Below are positions 1 through 8,518 of a DNA stretch of 42,707 nucleotides, in pieces. The number at the start of each line of letters is the position of its first letter. Within the stretch, counting starts at the first letter, position 1. The notes below the pieces were generated by a model, which did no database searches, was not told the origin of the DNA, and worked only from the letters and a program-made list of their open reading frames with translations. A program made the position numbers and the translations under genes. Location: assembly GCA_902776415.1 (NCBI GenBank), contig CACYPY010000017.1, positions 1 to 42,707 on the forward strand, read 5' to 3'. Source of the DNA: an uncultured Ruminobacter sp. GTDB lineage: Bacteria > Pseudomonadota > Gammaproteobacteria > Enterobacterales > Succinivibrionaceae.

Positions 1-27
1 AGTTATACCCTCGTTTTGATACCACTA

Positions 28-222
28 TTACTCACTCTTATCGCCTGACTTATCAAGCGATAGTGTTAAGAGTTTTCCGATAAGCGGGGTGAATGCCCCG
101 ACAAGAAAATCGTCAATTTTTCTGAACTCGGTTTTGGTCAGAAATCCCTGTTTCAGAAAGCATTCTGCCAAATGCCTTGCTGCCAGATAGTTCATCTCTG
201 ATTCAAACTGTTTCGGTGTCAC
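28..222 (-). CDS. SHOCT-like small protein of mobile elements
   Basis: A 64-residue protein with a short helical pattern (MNYLAARHLAECFLKQG followed by LTKTEFRKIDDFL). This resembles the SHOCT-type proteins that sit just upstream of large serine recombinases in Firmicutes prophages and conjugative elements. The start is GTG at 222, preceded by AAGGAGTGACCT, a good Shine-Dalgarno sequence. It overlaps the end of the upstream HTH/zinc gene by 20 bases, so the two are translationally linked. Only 27 bases remain before the left edge, so a following recombinase is expected but cannot be seen. Family assignment is from pattern memory; the molecular role is unknown. Confidence 0.6.
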   Translation of the reverse strand: MTPKQFESEMNYLAARHLAECFLKQGFLTKTEFRKIDDFLVGAFTPLIGKLLTLSLDKSGDKSE

Positions 223-646
223 AGGTCACTCCTTCATATCTGTGTTTGATGTAGCACTCGTGGCAGCAGAACTTATGAGGTTTGGGACCGTACCAGGTGA
301 ACTCCTTTCCGCAGCATAGGCATTTTCCTGTGTGAGGATTACGGCGATTAACCTGTTCGGGATGAGAGTTCCACCATGTTACCCGGCACTCATCAGAGCA
401 GAATTTACGGTGTTTAACCTTTTCCCTCTGGATGAGCTGCTTACCACAGCATCTGCAGAAAGACGGCAGTGCTAAAGGTGTATCCGACTGAGACTGAAAA
501 GCCTCCTTGCGGTTACCGGCAAGCCCTGAACGCTGGCAGTAACTTTTAACGGTAGCCACGGTGACACCCATCGCTTTGGCAATGGCGTTATAACTGAAGT
601 TCTGCTCGCGCAGAGTTTTGATTATGGATTTCTGTTGTTCTGTCAT
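203..646 (-). CDS. HTH and double zinc-ribbon DNA-binding protein, mobile-element type
   Basis: A 147-residue protein. The N-terminus (QQKSIIKTLREQNFSYNAIA, then KAMGVTVATVKSYCQR) is a helix-turn-helix of the resolvase/sigma-like kind. Two cysteine clusters follow: CRCCGKQL with FCSDEC, and CLCCGKEF with FCCHEC, each able to hold zinc. I chose ATG 646 over the longer frame to 739 because TAGGAGGTC lies at ideal distance before it. Proteins with this build accompany site-specific recombinases in gut bacterial mobile elements and are often mislabelled as sigma factors. It overlaps the SHOCT-like gene downstream. Probably regulates or assists excision; that role is inference. Confidence 0.65.
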   Translation of the reverse strand: MTEQQKSIIKTLREQNFSYNAIAKAMGVTVATVKSYCQRSGLAGNRKEAFQSQSDTPLALPSFCRCCGKQLIQREKVKHRKFCSDECRVTWWNSHPEQVNRRNPHTGKCLCCGKEFTWYGPKPHKFCCHECYIKHRYEGVTCDTETV

Positions 647-948
647 AAATCTTTGACCTCCTACTATATCAATGGACGAGAAAACCATGTTTTGACGAAG
701 ACTATAGAAAAATATTTTTTGAATGGTTAAAAGTTGCACAGCCGTATATCGAGATGAGTGTCAAGGTAATAGTGGGAAGGCGATTTCAGGAAGCAACTGT
801 TGGAGTGGATCTGCTTTTATTTTCAATTTGTCGTTCATGCACAGAAATACAGCCACCAACATGCTAGAATCTATGAGAACAGTTTGGTGAAATAAAGGAC
901 ACAATTAAAAATCAGGCGATAAAATTCACTAAGGATGGAGAATTAGTT
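647..948. other. Intergenic region between divergent HTH gene and dipeptidase gene
   Basis: About 300 bases without a supported gene, AT-rich towards the dipeptidase. It must hold the promoters of both divergent genes. A -10-like TAGAAT lies at 865-870 facing the dipeptidase, but I see no convincing -35 at normal spacing. Confidence 0.35.
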
Positions 949-1743
949 ATGAAAAATCAGCGTAAAGGAAAAGGACTAACATCTTTATTTTTTGCCGTAA
1001 CTCTCGCTTTATATGGTTGTGCAAACCAGGCGGAGTTTGCAAAGACAGATACTATCAATGAAATATCAAATAGTGATGTTAAGTTGAATCTTTCTAATGA
1101 TGCCAGCGACTTTGTGTTACTGAGTGAAGCAGTTCCTGATGCAATCTTAGAAATCAGGTATTATTCGACATATAATTTTGTGGGCACCAGAATTGACGGG
1201 TATGAAGAACCGGTGGCCTTACTTACAAAAGAAGCAGCCACTGCGCTCAAAAAAGTCAGTGATGAATTAAAAAAGAAAGGATACCGTTTAAAGATTTTTG
1301 ATGCGTATCGCCCTCAAAAAGCTGTTAATCACTTTATGCGCTGGGCTCTCGATACTAACGATGTGGCGATGAAAAAGTATTTCTATCCTGAACTTGAAAA
1401 GAACGTTCTTTTCCCTCAAGGGTATATAGCCGAACATTCAGGACACAGTCGTGGCAGTACAGTAGATTTAACTCTTTTTGATATGAATACTGAAAAAGAA
1501 GTAGATATGGGAGGAACATTCGATTACTTTGGTTTATTGAGCCATCCGGATTATAAAAATATTACTAAAGAGCAATATAACAACCGAATGATTCTTCGGG
1601 AGGCGATGTTGAATAATGGTTTTAAACCTTTGGAAGAAGAATGGTGGCATTTCACTTTGAAAGACGAACCTTATCCTGACACTTATTTCACTTTCCCGGT
1701 ATCAGCCACTTCAGTTTCGAATGACAGATGTATAACAAAATAA
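949..1743 (+). CDS. D-alanyl-D-alanine dipeptidase (VanX/DdpX family, M15D), lipoprotein
   Basis: A 264-residue zinc dipeptidase predicted to split D-Ala-D-Ala. The VanX signature is intact: the substrate-binding arginine in DAYRP (R121), zinc ligands H166 and D173 in SGHSRGSTVD, and catalytic E231 with zinc ligand H234 in EEWWHF. The N-terminus (basic stretch, hydrophobic FFAVTLALYG, then Cys24) looks like a lipoprotein signal, which would put the enzyme in the periplasm rather than the cytoplasm, where VanX acts. The start has GGATGGAG upstream. It is transcribed against the flanking prophage genes, has its own terminator, and is AT-richer than the core genes later in the window. This fits acquired cargo. 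Family call is strong; vancomycin resistance cannot be inferred from this gene alone. Confidence 0.88.
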   Translation: MKNQRKGKGLTSLFFAVTLALYGCANQAEFAKTDTINEISNSDVKLNLSNDASDFVLLSEAVPDAILEIRYYSTYNFVGTRIDGYEEPVALLTKEAATALKKVSDELKKKGYRLKIFDAYRPQKAVNHFMRWALDTNDVAMKKYFYPELEKNVLFPQGYIAEHSGHSRGSTVDLTLFDMNTEKEVDMGGTFDYFGLLSHPDYKNITKEQYNNRMILREAMLNNGFKPLEEEWWHFTLKDEPYPDTYFTFPVSATSVSNDRCITK

Positions 1744-1759
1744 CAATTTAAAATAGACC

Positions 1760-1789
1760 AAGCCGGCATCCCAATTACCGGCTTTTTTA
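1760..1789 (+). terminator. Rho-independent terminator of the dipeptidase gene
   Basis: Stem AAGCCGG (1760-1766) pairs with CCGGCTT (1778-1784) around an 11-base loop and runs into a T tract. It lies 17 bases after the dipeptidase stop codon. Confidence 0.85.
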
Positions 1790-1808
1790 TTTCGTAAGGT
1801 TAATTCCC

Positions 1809-2348
1809 TTACTCCCCAAGTCGGCTATTCACCTCTTGAGCCAAATCGCTCAACTTCCCGAATAGCCAATTTCCGGGACAGGATTTTCGAGCAAACCAGC
1901 GGTGAACCGTCAGCAGCATTTCGTCAGATTTAGCCTCATAACTCAAAGCCTTATCCCGATCAGCAATCCACACAAGTTTCTTCTTGCCATTTCTCCTGCA
2001 GATGTCAACGCACAGATTTACCAGGGAAGCATACACCTTATCATTCATGTTGTAAGGCTCTGTCAGATCTGATGCGCACTCGATGGTAACGGCTCGCTGG
2101 TCGTTGTCCCGGGATGATGAGCACCAGGAGCGATTCTGTTCATCAACGCATAGTCCGATTCTGCCGTCAGCTCCAATGCAGTAGTTGCAGCTTGCCTGTC
2201 TGCTGCTATCCTTAAAGCAGTCGCAGATGCGTTCCACACTGAGCTGACCGACAACGGCATGAGGTGTGATTCTGCTGATGGAACAGGCTCTTTTCCCGGA
2301 ATGGTTCGGACTCAATCTGGTGTAACTCACTAATGGGCTATTTGCCAT
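1809..2348 (-). CDS. Phage-type N-acetylmuramoyl-L-alanine amidase (endolysin, Amidase_2)
   Basis: A 179-residue enzyme of the Amidase_2/PGRP fold that cuts the bond between MurNAc and the stem peptide. Visible zinc ligands are H30 (RITPHAVVGQ), H149 (TVHRWF) and C157 (SCPG); the VTIE strand near residue 90 also fits. There is no secretion signal, as expected for an endolysin released through a holin. The start at 2348 overlaps the end of the holin gene by 11 bases, so holin and endolysin form one lysis cassette transcribed leftwards. The cysteine-rich, short architecture is typical of Clostridia-type prophages. Confidence 0.85.
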   Translation of the reverse strand: MANSPLVSYTRLSPNHSGKRACSISRITPHAVVGQLSVERICDCFKDSSRQASCNYCIGADGRIGLCVDEQNRSWCSSSRDNDQRAVTIECASDLTEPYNMNDKVYASLVNLCVDICRRNGKKKLVWIADRDKALSYEAKSDEMLLTVHRWFARKSCPGNWLFGKLSDLAQEVNSRLGE

Positions 2349-2763
2349 TTTCGTTCTCCTTATTTTCTGATTTATCGTGTAACTGGTTTAAAGCTTTTCT
2401 GACCACGGCTGGGATCGGCAGACCGAGGTGTGCAGCATTCTCGAGTAAACTGATGCCTTCGTTTGAGAGGTAAAAGAAAATCACCGCGGTTCTGAGAACA
2501 CTTCCGGTCTGAAAAATTCTCGTGTCCAGAATGCTGGCAATGCCCACGAGCATAAAGACAATCACCTTGCGGCAGATACCTTTAAACCCGATGGAGCTTG
2601 ACAGTTTTCCGTCAACAATCCCGCACATGACTCCGCTGATGTAGTCGATAACCGTAAAGGCAATCAGGGCATATAGGAGACCGTCACAACCGCCGAGGAA
2701 GTAACCGAGCCATCCGCCAATGCCCGTAAATGCTGCCTGAGCCATATTCCAAAGCTCTCTCAT
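2338..2763 (-). CDS. Phage holin, toxin-secretion/lysis holin family (Phage_holin_4)
   Basis: A 141-residue membrane protein with three or four hydrophobic segments (GGWLGYFLGGCDGLLYALIA, then VIDYISGVMCGIV, then IVFMLVGIASILD, then a segment near FFYLSNEG). The tail is charged (LHDKSENKENENGK). The motif IDYISGVM together with the FFYLSNEGISLLENA segment is characteristic of holin family 4. It would form the inner-membrane holes through which the neighbouring amidase leaves the cell. The normal upstream partners, phage structural genes, are absent: within about 25 bases the sequence becomes an unrelated truncated gene, so this is the edge of a deleted prophage. Confidence 0.85.
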   Translation of the reverse strand: MRELWNMAQAAFTGIGGWLGYFLGGCDGLLYALIAFTVIDYISGVMCGIVDGKLSSSIGFKGICRKVIVFMLVGIASILDTRIFQTGSVLRTAVIFFYLSNEGISLLENAAHLGLPIPAVVRKALNQLHDKSENKENENGK

Positions 2764-2786
2764 GTTTTTTTCTCCAATAAGTATGT

Positions 2787-3347
2787 CTGGGATATTTAGG
2801 TTGTTCTGATATAGAGGGAGATGATGATCTTAAACAAGCCTATGTTCCGAATAAGGAAATCAAACGGGCTTTGATGGGAATCATTAAACAGCAGGAATGG
2901 TATGAACGAATGGAAAACATCAAGCGCTCAGAAAGCTTGCTCAAAGCCATATTGGAACTTGATGCGACAACTGTGGCAACGCTGATTCAGGATGTTCATA
3001 ATTCTCCTGCAGTTGCACTTCTTGACTACAACGATGAGGAATCTCTTACATACTGCGTGATGACTGGCCTTTTATGGTCAACTCTTGGAAAATACATTTC
3101 TCGCCGGGAAGAACATGCCGGTAAAGGCAGAGCAGATCTTGTATACGAACCTACGATAAAAGGAACATCACCTCTTATTCTGATTGAGTTTAAATACGAC
3201 GACTCCGCCGAAAAAGCCATTAAGCAGATTAAGGAAAAAGAATATTTCAAACGCTACGCCGGACAGTACAGAAATATTATACTTGTCGGAATAAATTACA
3301 GCACCAAGACCAAGGATCACCAGTGACTGATTGAAAAACTTGAGTAA
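2787..3347 (+). pseudogene. C-terminal remnant of an AAA-ATPase-like / PD-(D/E)XK protein (DUF1703 type)
   Basis: The reading frame opens without a start codon and matches the family's middle-to-end section: LGYLGCSDIE, then AYVPNKEIKRAL, then the nuclease-like core GRADLVYEP and LILIEFKY, which supplies the Asp and Glu-x-Lys of the PD-(D/E)XK fold. The N-terminal ATPase half is missing. The frame meets TGA at 3324-3326, but the same frame continues as LIEKLE and stops at 3347. That matches the family's usual ending, so TGA most likely replaced a Trp or Cys codon. A TTG start at 2871 would give a 151-residue product, but with no clear ribosome site. I read it as a truncated, decaying gene. 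Confidence 0.75.
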
Positions 3348-3565
3348 ACTTTATTCACCGATCTTCCGCACACCTCTTAATCCGATCCGAAAGGGGATTC
3401 CCTCCTGCGGTACGATTTTCCGGTTATCTATTCTTCCGTAAACGCCCGCTTTGGAAAGTTTTTGTTCAGCCATTACCGCAACCGGGAGTATCCCAGGCCC
3501 CCGGAAAGAACCTCATCTGATATGCCTGACGTACAGGGGTACTGCTGACCGGAAGAGTCTCCATT

Positions 3566-6500
3566 TCAGAAATCCCGAACCCCGGAATCAGGATCCGGTG
3601 ATTCCCCGAAGCGATCTCTGATATTTGCGAACACAGCCAGAATCCTGATATAAAGATCCGAAAGCCCCTCCCTTCCCGAAAAACCAGTCGTAGCAGCGGT
3701 CTTTACCCTGCCGTAGCCCTTTTCAGGAACGGCATTATTCCCGTTCCTGCTTATGTCTTCTGCGGATTTTGAGGATTTCATGGAATAATCACGCTCATAT
3801 TTTTCCCGGTAAAGACGTTCCGTGCGATCAATCTCAGCCAGTTTTTTCTCCTTGCTGCCTTTCAGTATTCTGGAAGAGGCAATATTCGCCCTGGATATCT
3901 CCGCCCAGCTCCGAAGGGCCTCAAGCTGCTGTTCCTTGATTTCACCAAGCCGAATTTCCGCATGGTCCCGCAGTCTGGCAAAATACTCGGAAACAGCTTC
4001 CGAACCGCAGGCCTCCGCGCAGTTTTCCCGAATGAAATCAAGCTCTCCCGGAAGCCATTCTCTTTTGAAGAATCCGCGTTTCTCGGTACGTTTCAGGAAG
4101 GCTCCCTCATTTTTAAGAACCTGTAGCAGCGGCACCACCGGTTCCGGTTCAAGAAGCCTGAGCTCGCAGAGCCCGTCGCTCCGGGAATTGAACTGCATCC
4201 TGGCCACATAGAACTCGTTTATCACCGGAACTCCGGCATTGTTCGGCACCGTACCGTGGCAGACAAACCAGACCTGCCCCTCGGGAACGGAATTTGATGA
4301 AACGGAAAGCGCGCTGGAACGTCCGATAGCCGAATCGAACAGTGTGATGTAGTAGCTTATTACCGGATGCTGGGCATAAAGAATATTGAATTTTGACCAG
4401 GCATGCTTTTTCCGGTCGGATTCCCGGGCCTTCTCCACCGCCTTTTTCAGGTCTCCGATGTTGTTCGAAAAGCTGAAGCAGGTATTGTTATCCCTGGGAA
4501 GTGCCTCCCGTGGCAAAATGTCAATGACACAGTCCTTCAGAGACTCGTTGCTGTTGTACTGCACTTCGAAATATTCATGGGGAGCTGTTCCGCGCTTGAC
4601 AATCTCGTCTCTGGACACCATTCCGTCGGTGTTTTTGAGGACTGTGAACAGATCGTCATAGAACTGAAAGGTATTCCGCCGCTCTTCCGGGCTGAAGTCG
4701 GAATAGAAGGATATCCTCCTGGCCGCCATGTCACTGACGGACATTGCGGGATCCGGAGAATCCTCTGCCGGGCCGGCGGCACTTCCGCTGCCACCGTTCA
4801 AAAAATCCAAAAGGAAATCATCGTCATCCCGGGATGCCGCGGCCTTACTGTTCGTGTCAAGGAATCCTTCATTGCCCTCACCCAGGGATCTGGCGGTGAC
4901 CTCCTCCTCCATTTTCGGATCATAAAGCGCCAGAATGGCTCCGGCCTCGCAGTTCAAAGTCTGTCTGGCTTCGTTTTCCTTGCTGATGAGACGGCTTATA
5001 ATTCTCAAATCGGTAATCTGCTCCTCGTCTCCAGGAGGAACGCTCTTTTCCCGGCCGGAGCCTTTCAGAGTATCATTGTCAATTCTGGTACCGGATGTAC
5101 GGGCCACCAGATAGTAGATCTCCGGAGCGTGCTTCTGACCGTAGCGATCAATACGACCGTTACGTTGCTCCAGGGTAATAAGAGACCACGGAATATCATA
5201 GTTAATCATGATATGACAGAAGAAGTGCAGGTTTATGCCCAGAGATCCCGCATCCGTGGCTATCAGCATCCGGATCGGGCTGTTCTGAAGGCTGAAATCC
5301 TCCACAAGCTCCTGCTGCGAAATATCATCCATTCCTCCGTGCAGGATTCTTACGGCAGCGCATCCGGTTTCGGAATCACTCCCGGCGGCAGTCTTTCCCC
5401 TGCCCTTCTGCCGACCGGCCTTGCCGCCGGTCACATCTCCCGCCGGATCCAGACCAAAATCTGCAATGACAGCCTCCCTGAGATAATCCTGGGTTTCCCG
5501 CCTTTCGGTAAATACCACGATGCGGTCACAGCGCATACTGCCGTCCCATTTAAGCTCTCTGAGCCTGTTCAGAAAGCACTGGTATCTGGAATCACGCGCC
5601 CGGTTCGCCACGCCGCATTCGTCCCTGATATAATCCTGAAGAAGCCTGACATTCATGATTTCTTCAAAAACCCCGTGACTGGCGGCATTCCTGCTCTCAA
5701 GCTCGCCCAGCCTTTTCTGAAGGGTTTTCATGGCCGCCGCCGGAGAGGACAGGAATCCCTTGAAAACCGTTATCGGGAAAAGCTCAGAATACCTGGCTCC
5801 GGAATTTTTGTCAGAATCCGCAAGACAAAGAGACTTCATCCGTTGCTGCAACTTCAGGAAGGCTACTTCGCTGTCATTAAGAGTGAACTCCAGCCTCAGG
5901 ATCCTTCTTTCCGGGAAACTTTCCCCGGCGCTGTCCTGAACATCCTTTTTGGATCGTTTTACAAAATAGGATCGCCAGTTATCAACAACTCTTTCATACT
6001 TCTGCCGTTCCTCTGCGGATTTGTTGTCAATGCGATAGTCCCAGCCCAGTGGGACAATGATCGGCTCCAGCATGCTCATAATGCCGGCAAAGGATTCCGC
6101 CCGTCCGTTATGCGGGGTTGCGGATGCGAATATCATGCTTTCACAATGCTCGGAAAGCATCTTCACAAGCCGGCCCCGCTGGCTGTTCCTGTTGGCGGCC
6201 GTATGGATTTCGTCAATGACCACAATATCCCAGAAGGTGTTTTCCAGAAAATGCTGAAAAGAGTTCTTCTGCTTCAGGGTGTCGATGGAGACAATTACCT
6301 TGTCAACGTAATTAAAGGGATTGGCTCCCAGAGGAATATCCTGCCGGATTCTTTCCACCCCCAGGGAATCCAGTCTGGTCAGCGGGATGGCAAAGCGGTT
6401 CCAGATATCCTCCTGAAACTGAGTCAGAATCGATTTCATGGTGCAGACAAGAATCCGCTGCCCCCGGCCGCGGTGAATCATTTCGGAAAGGATAATTCCG

Positions 6501-6991
6501 ATTTCAATGGTTTTGCCGAGACCCACCGCATCCGCAATCAGGAAGCGGGGCCGCGGCAGTCTCATGGATCTGAAAAACGGTTCGAACTGATAAGGCAAAG
6601 GATCAATGGCGCAGCGGTCCGCCACGAAGATATGCCCTTTTCGGCCGTCTTCCCTGCCGCACCCGGAGTCTCCCTCCCGGGAAACGTCATCGTCATCCTC
6701 CAGAAAACCGTAGCTGCCCCGGATGGCGTTTTCAAGAAACACAATGGTTTTGATGGCATTCGCGGAGTCATCCGGTATGAAATTGGTCTCTGCGGGATTC
6801 AGCTTTCGGAGGCTTTCCGGAGTTTCAAGATCCGTCCGGAATATGAAGATCTGGCCTCTGGTAAGCTCCGAAACGCCCACGGCCTCGATTTTCTGAAAAT
6901 CAGCAATGTTTTCAACCTTCCTGACTATAAATTCTTCGCCTCTGACAAGAATATGCTCTCCCACAGAAGTCTTAAATTTGTAGTATGCCAT
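3566..6991 (-). CDS. SNF2/RapA-type helicase-like ATPase, possible anti-phage defence protein
   Basis: A protein of 1141 residues with the full superfamily 2 motif set: motif I DAVGLGKTIE (about 155-164), motif II VIDEIH (about 258-263), motif III SATPHNG, and in the second lobe VVFTERRET, ILHGGM, IATDAGSLGINL and QRNGRIDRYGQ (about 490-620). These are the motifs of SNF2/RapA translocases that remodel protein-DNA or RNA-polymerase complexes. A Gly/Lys-rich insertion sits between motifs IV and V, and the C-terminal half is long and charged. I use ATG 6991, preceded by GGGGAACGCT; a TTG four codons earlier is less likely. Its accessory location, single-gene state and size recall DrmD-like defence helicases, but no DISARM partner genes are nearby, so the role is open. 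Confidence 0.8.
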   Translation of the reverse strand: MAYYKFKTSVGEHILVRGEEFIVRKVENIADFQKIEAVGVSELTRGQIFIFRTDLETPESLRKLNPAETNFIPDDSANAIKTIVFLENAIRGSYGFLEDDDDVSREGDSGCGREDGRKGHIFVADRCAIDPLPYQFEPFFRSMRLPRPRFLIADAVGLGKTIEIGIILSEMIHRGRGQRILVCTMKSILTQFQEDIWNRFAIPLTRLDSLGVERIRQDIPLGANPFNYVDKVIVSIDTLKQKNSFQHFLENTFWDIVVIDEIHTAANRNSQRGRLVKMLSEHCESMIFASATPHNGRAESFAGIMSMLEPIIVPLGWDYRIDNKSAEERQKYERVVDNWRSYFVKRSKKDVQDSAGESFPERRILRLEFTLNDSEVAFLKLQQRMKSLCLADSDKNSGARYSELFPITVFKGFLSSPAAAMKTLQKRLGELESRNAASHGVFEEIMNVRLLQDYIRDECGVANRARDSRYQCFLNRLRELKWDGSMRCDRIVVFTERRETQDYLREAVIADFGLDPAGDVTGGKAGRQKGRGKTAAGSDSETGCAAVRILHGGMDDISQQELVEDFSLQNSPIRMLIATDAGSLGINLHFFCHIMINYDIPWSLITLEQRNGRIDRYGQKHAPEIYYLVARTSGTRIDNDTLKGSGREKSVPPGDEEQITDLRIISRLISKENEARQTLNCEAGAILALYDPKMEEEVTARSLGEGNEGFLDTNSKAAASRDDDDFLLDFLNGGSGSAAGPAEDSPDPAMSVSDMAARRISFYSDFSPEERRNTFQFYDDLFTVLKNTDGMVSRDEIVKRGTAPHEYFEVQYNSNESLKDCVIDILPREALPRDNNTCFSFSNNIGDLKKAVEKARESDRKKHAWSKFNILYAQHPVISYYITLFDSAIGRSSALSVSSNSVPEGQVWFVCHGTVPNNAGVPVINEFYVARMQFNSRSDGLCELRLLEPEPVVPLLQVLKNEGAFLKRTEKRGFFKREWLPGELDFIRENCAEACGSEAVSEYFARLRDHAEIRLGEIKEQQLEALRSWAEISRANIASSRILKGSKEKKLAEIDRTERLYREKYERDYSMKSSKSAEDISRNGNNAVPEKGYGRVKTAATTGFSGREGLSDLYIRILAVFANIRDRFGESPDPDSGVRDF

Positions 6992-7003
6992 AGCGTTCCC
7001 CAA

Positions 7004-7448
7004 AACGGCGTTTTCAGAAGAATCAAAATTAACGGCCCATAAAAAATACCGGCCTAAACAGATTCCTGTTTAAACCAGTATTGCGAGCCATCGCCCCTGC
7101 CGGCACGTATTTTAACGTGTATTGCCCTGAAGTTATGTGAAGAAACTCATCAGATCCGCAGTTTGGTCCGTTCATTCTGCCGTCTCCGGACCTGCCGCAT
7201 TTCCGGAAGGAATTCTGCAACCGATTCCGGCATGGCGTCAGTTCCGGACCGGTTATCTTCAGGACCTCGCAGGTTTCCCGGAAATCACAGATCGGCTGAT
7301 ATCACGGCTTGCAAAAATTCCCGTCTCACTGTTTGATTTTTCCTCCCGGCAAAGCATAATATGCCACTGCAGCATACTTTCAGACATCAAAAGAAACTGC
7401 TGACATCCTGTAGTTCCGGAATTCCTGCAAAGAGAAGGAGAAACAATC
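7004..7448. other. Intergenic region between divergent helicase and small orphan gene
   Basis: About 445 bases with no supported gene. A perfect 7-bp inverted repeat, TAAACAG (7055-7061) and CTGTTTA (7066-7072), lies about 65 bases upstream of the helicase start. It could be an operator or a short hairpin in the helicase leader. The rest shows nothing I can name. Confidence 0.4.
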
Positions 7449-7880
7449 ATGATTAAAAAAAATTTCAAAGGCAGCATTGTTATCGGAGATCCTTCATACT
7501 TCATAAAATCTGACAACGATTACAAGCTGTGTCAATTCGGTGAAAATCTGTCAGAATTGGGATTTTCCGATTATCTTTGCATAGAATTCCCCGACGATCC
7601 TCAGGTTATCATGAATACTGATTCACAAAAAATCCTTGGCGGCATCTGTCAGGATTCCGGAGTGCTGGCAGTAGTCTATAAAAATGAACTGCAACAGTAT
7701 AATCCTGACTATGAAGCCGGATTCTTCAGCAAGAAAAATCGCACAATTATTGAAAATTTCACCGGATGCATCTCATACAGGACGGTTGATGTCGTAATTG
7801 ACGGTATTCCGGATCAGGACACCGTGATTACAGGAACCGGAAATATCAATTTCAGATCCTGTTACGAAGAAGATTTATAA
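7449..7880 (+). CDS. Unrecognised small protein with a GDPSYF motif
   Basis: A 143-residue soluble, acidic protein without signal peptide. The ribosome-binding site is strong (AGAAGGAG, eight bases before ATG), so it is a real gene. The N-terminal GSIVIGDPSYFI resembles a widespread group of small uncharacterised proteins, often phage- or island-associated, that begin with a GDP-[SC]-Y motif. I cannot assign a function. It is divergent from the helicase and isolated from other genes, so no operon partner hints at its job. Confidence 0.7.
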   Translation: MIKKNFKGSIVIGDPSYFIKSDNDYKLCQFGENLSELGFSDYLCIEFPDDPQVIMNTDSQKILGGICQDSGVLAVVYKNELQQYNPDYEAGFFSKKNRTIIENFTGCISYRTVDVVIDGIPDQDTVITGTGNINFRSCYEEDL

Positions 7881-8518
7881 CTTCTCAGACATCCGGCCGG
7901 ATTTGTGTTCACTGCTTCTGATCTTCCATGATCGTGTTCAGTTTTTTTCCAGTTCCTTCAGAATTTCATCCAAAGAATAGCAGCTTTCCCGGTCGGATCT
8001 TTCTCCGATTCCCCAACTTCCTGAATGGTTGCTCTCCAGTGCGGAACCTGATGCCACCGGAAGTTCATTGTTTTGACAGCTGAAAACCAACTCTCGCCTG
8101 ACATCCTGATGATGCTAACCGTCTTTTACAGCGCCGGGCCCTCTACAAATCTTTCGGCATGTTGTCACGGACTGCCATGTTTCAAACGTCCGTCATTTGT
8201 CCGTCCTTTTCCTTCAGCCTTTCTTTGCTTTTGAGACTTGCGGCATGTGAGCACTGCAAAATGAAATTAATGAACTCAAAAACCATAACTGAATCATTTC
8301 CCCGCTTTCCGTTTCAGAAAAAAGCTTTTGCAAAAAAATAACACAGGACTTGCATTTCCCCGCATCCCTGCTCGTTAAACTTTCCGCCTTGTCCGAGAGA
8401 CAGTTTTCTGCTGCCGACGGATGAGGAAGAATTCGTTTGCATCTTGCTCTTAAACACAACAGTCTTTTTCGGAAAGGGCTTTTTCCGAAAATCCGAAGCT
8501 CAGTGAGGTTTATCCTGC
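7881..8518. other. Intergenic stretch, possible decayed minus-strand gene end
   Basis: About 640 bases without a complete gene. On the minus strand an open frame of roughly 55 codons, from about 8113 to a TGA at about 7943, ends in a protein-like CYSLDEILKELEKN. It lacks an ATG and a ribosome site, so it may be the tail of a lost gene. Nothing else recognised. Confidence 0.3.

Noticed and set aside
949..1743. Vancomycin-resistance gene cluster
   Set aside because: Only the VanX-like dipeptidase is present, without VanH, VanA-type ligase or VanRS, and the enzyme carries a secretion signal; resistance cannot be claimed.
3351..3473. A 40-codon minus-strand frame (MAEQKLSKAGVYGRID) downstream of the helicase
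   Set aside because: Protein-like composition, but no Shine-Dalgarno sequence and no recognised family; too short to support.
4403..7042. Very long plus-strand open frame of 879 codons opposite the helicase gene
   Set aside because: It is the antisense of the helicase gene, has no family features or ribosome site, and arises from GC-skewed codon use of the real gene.
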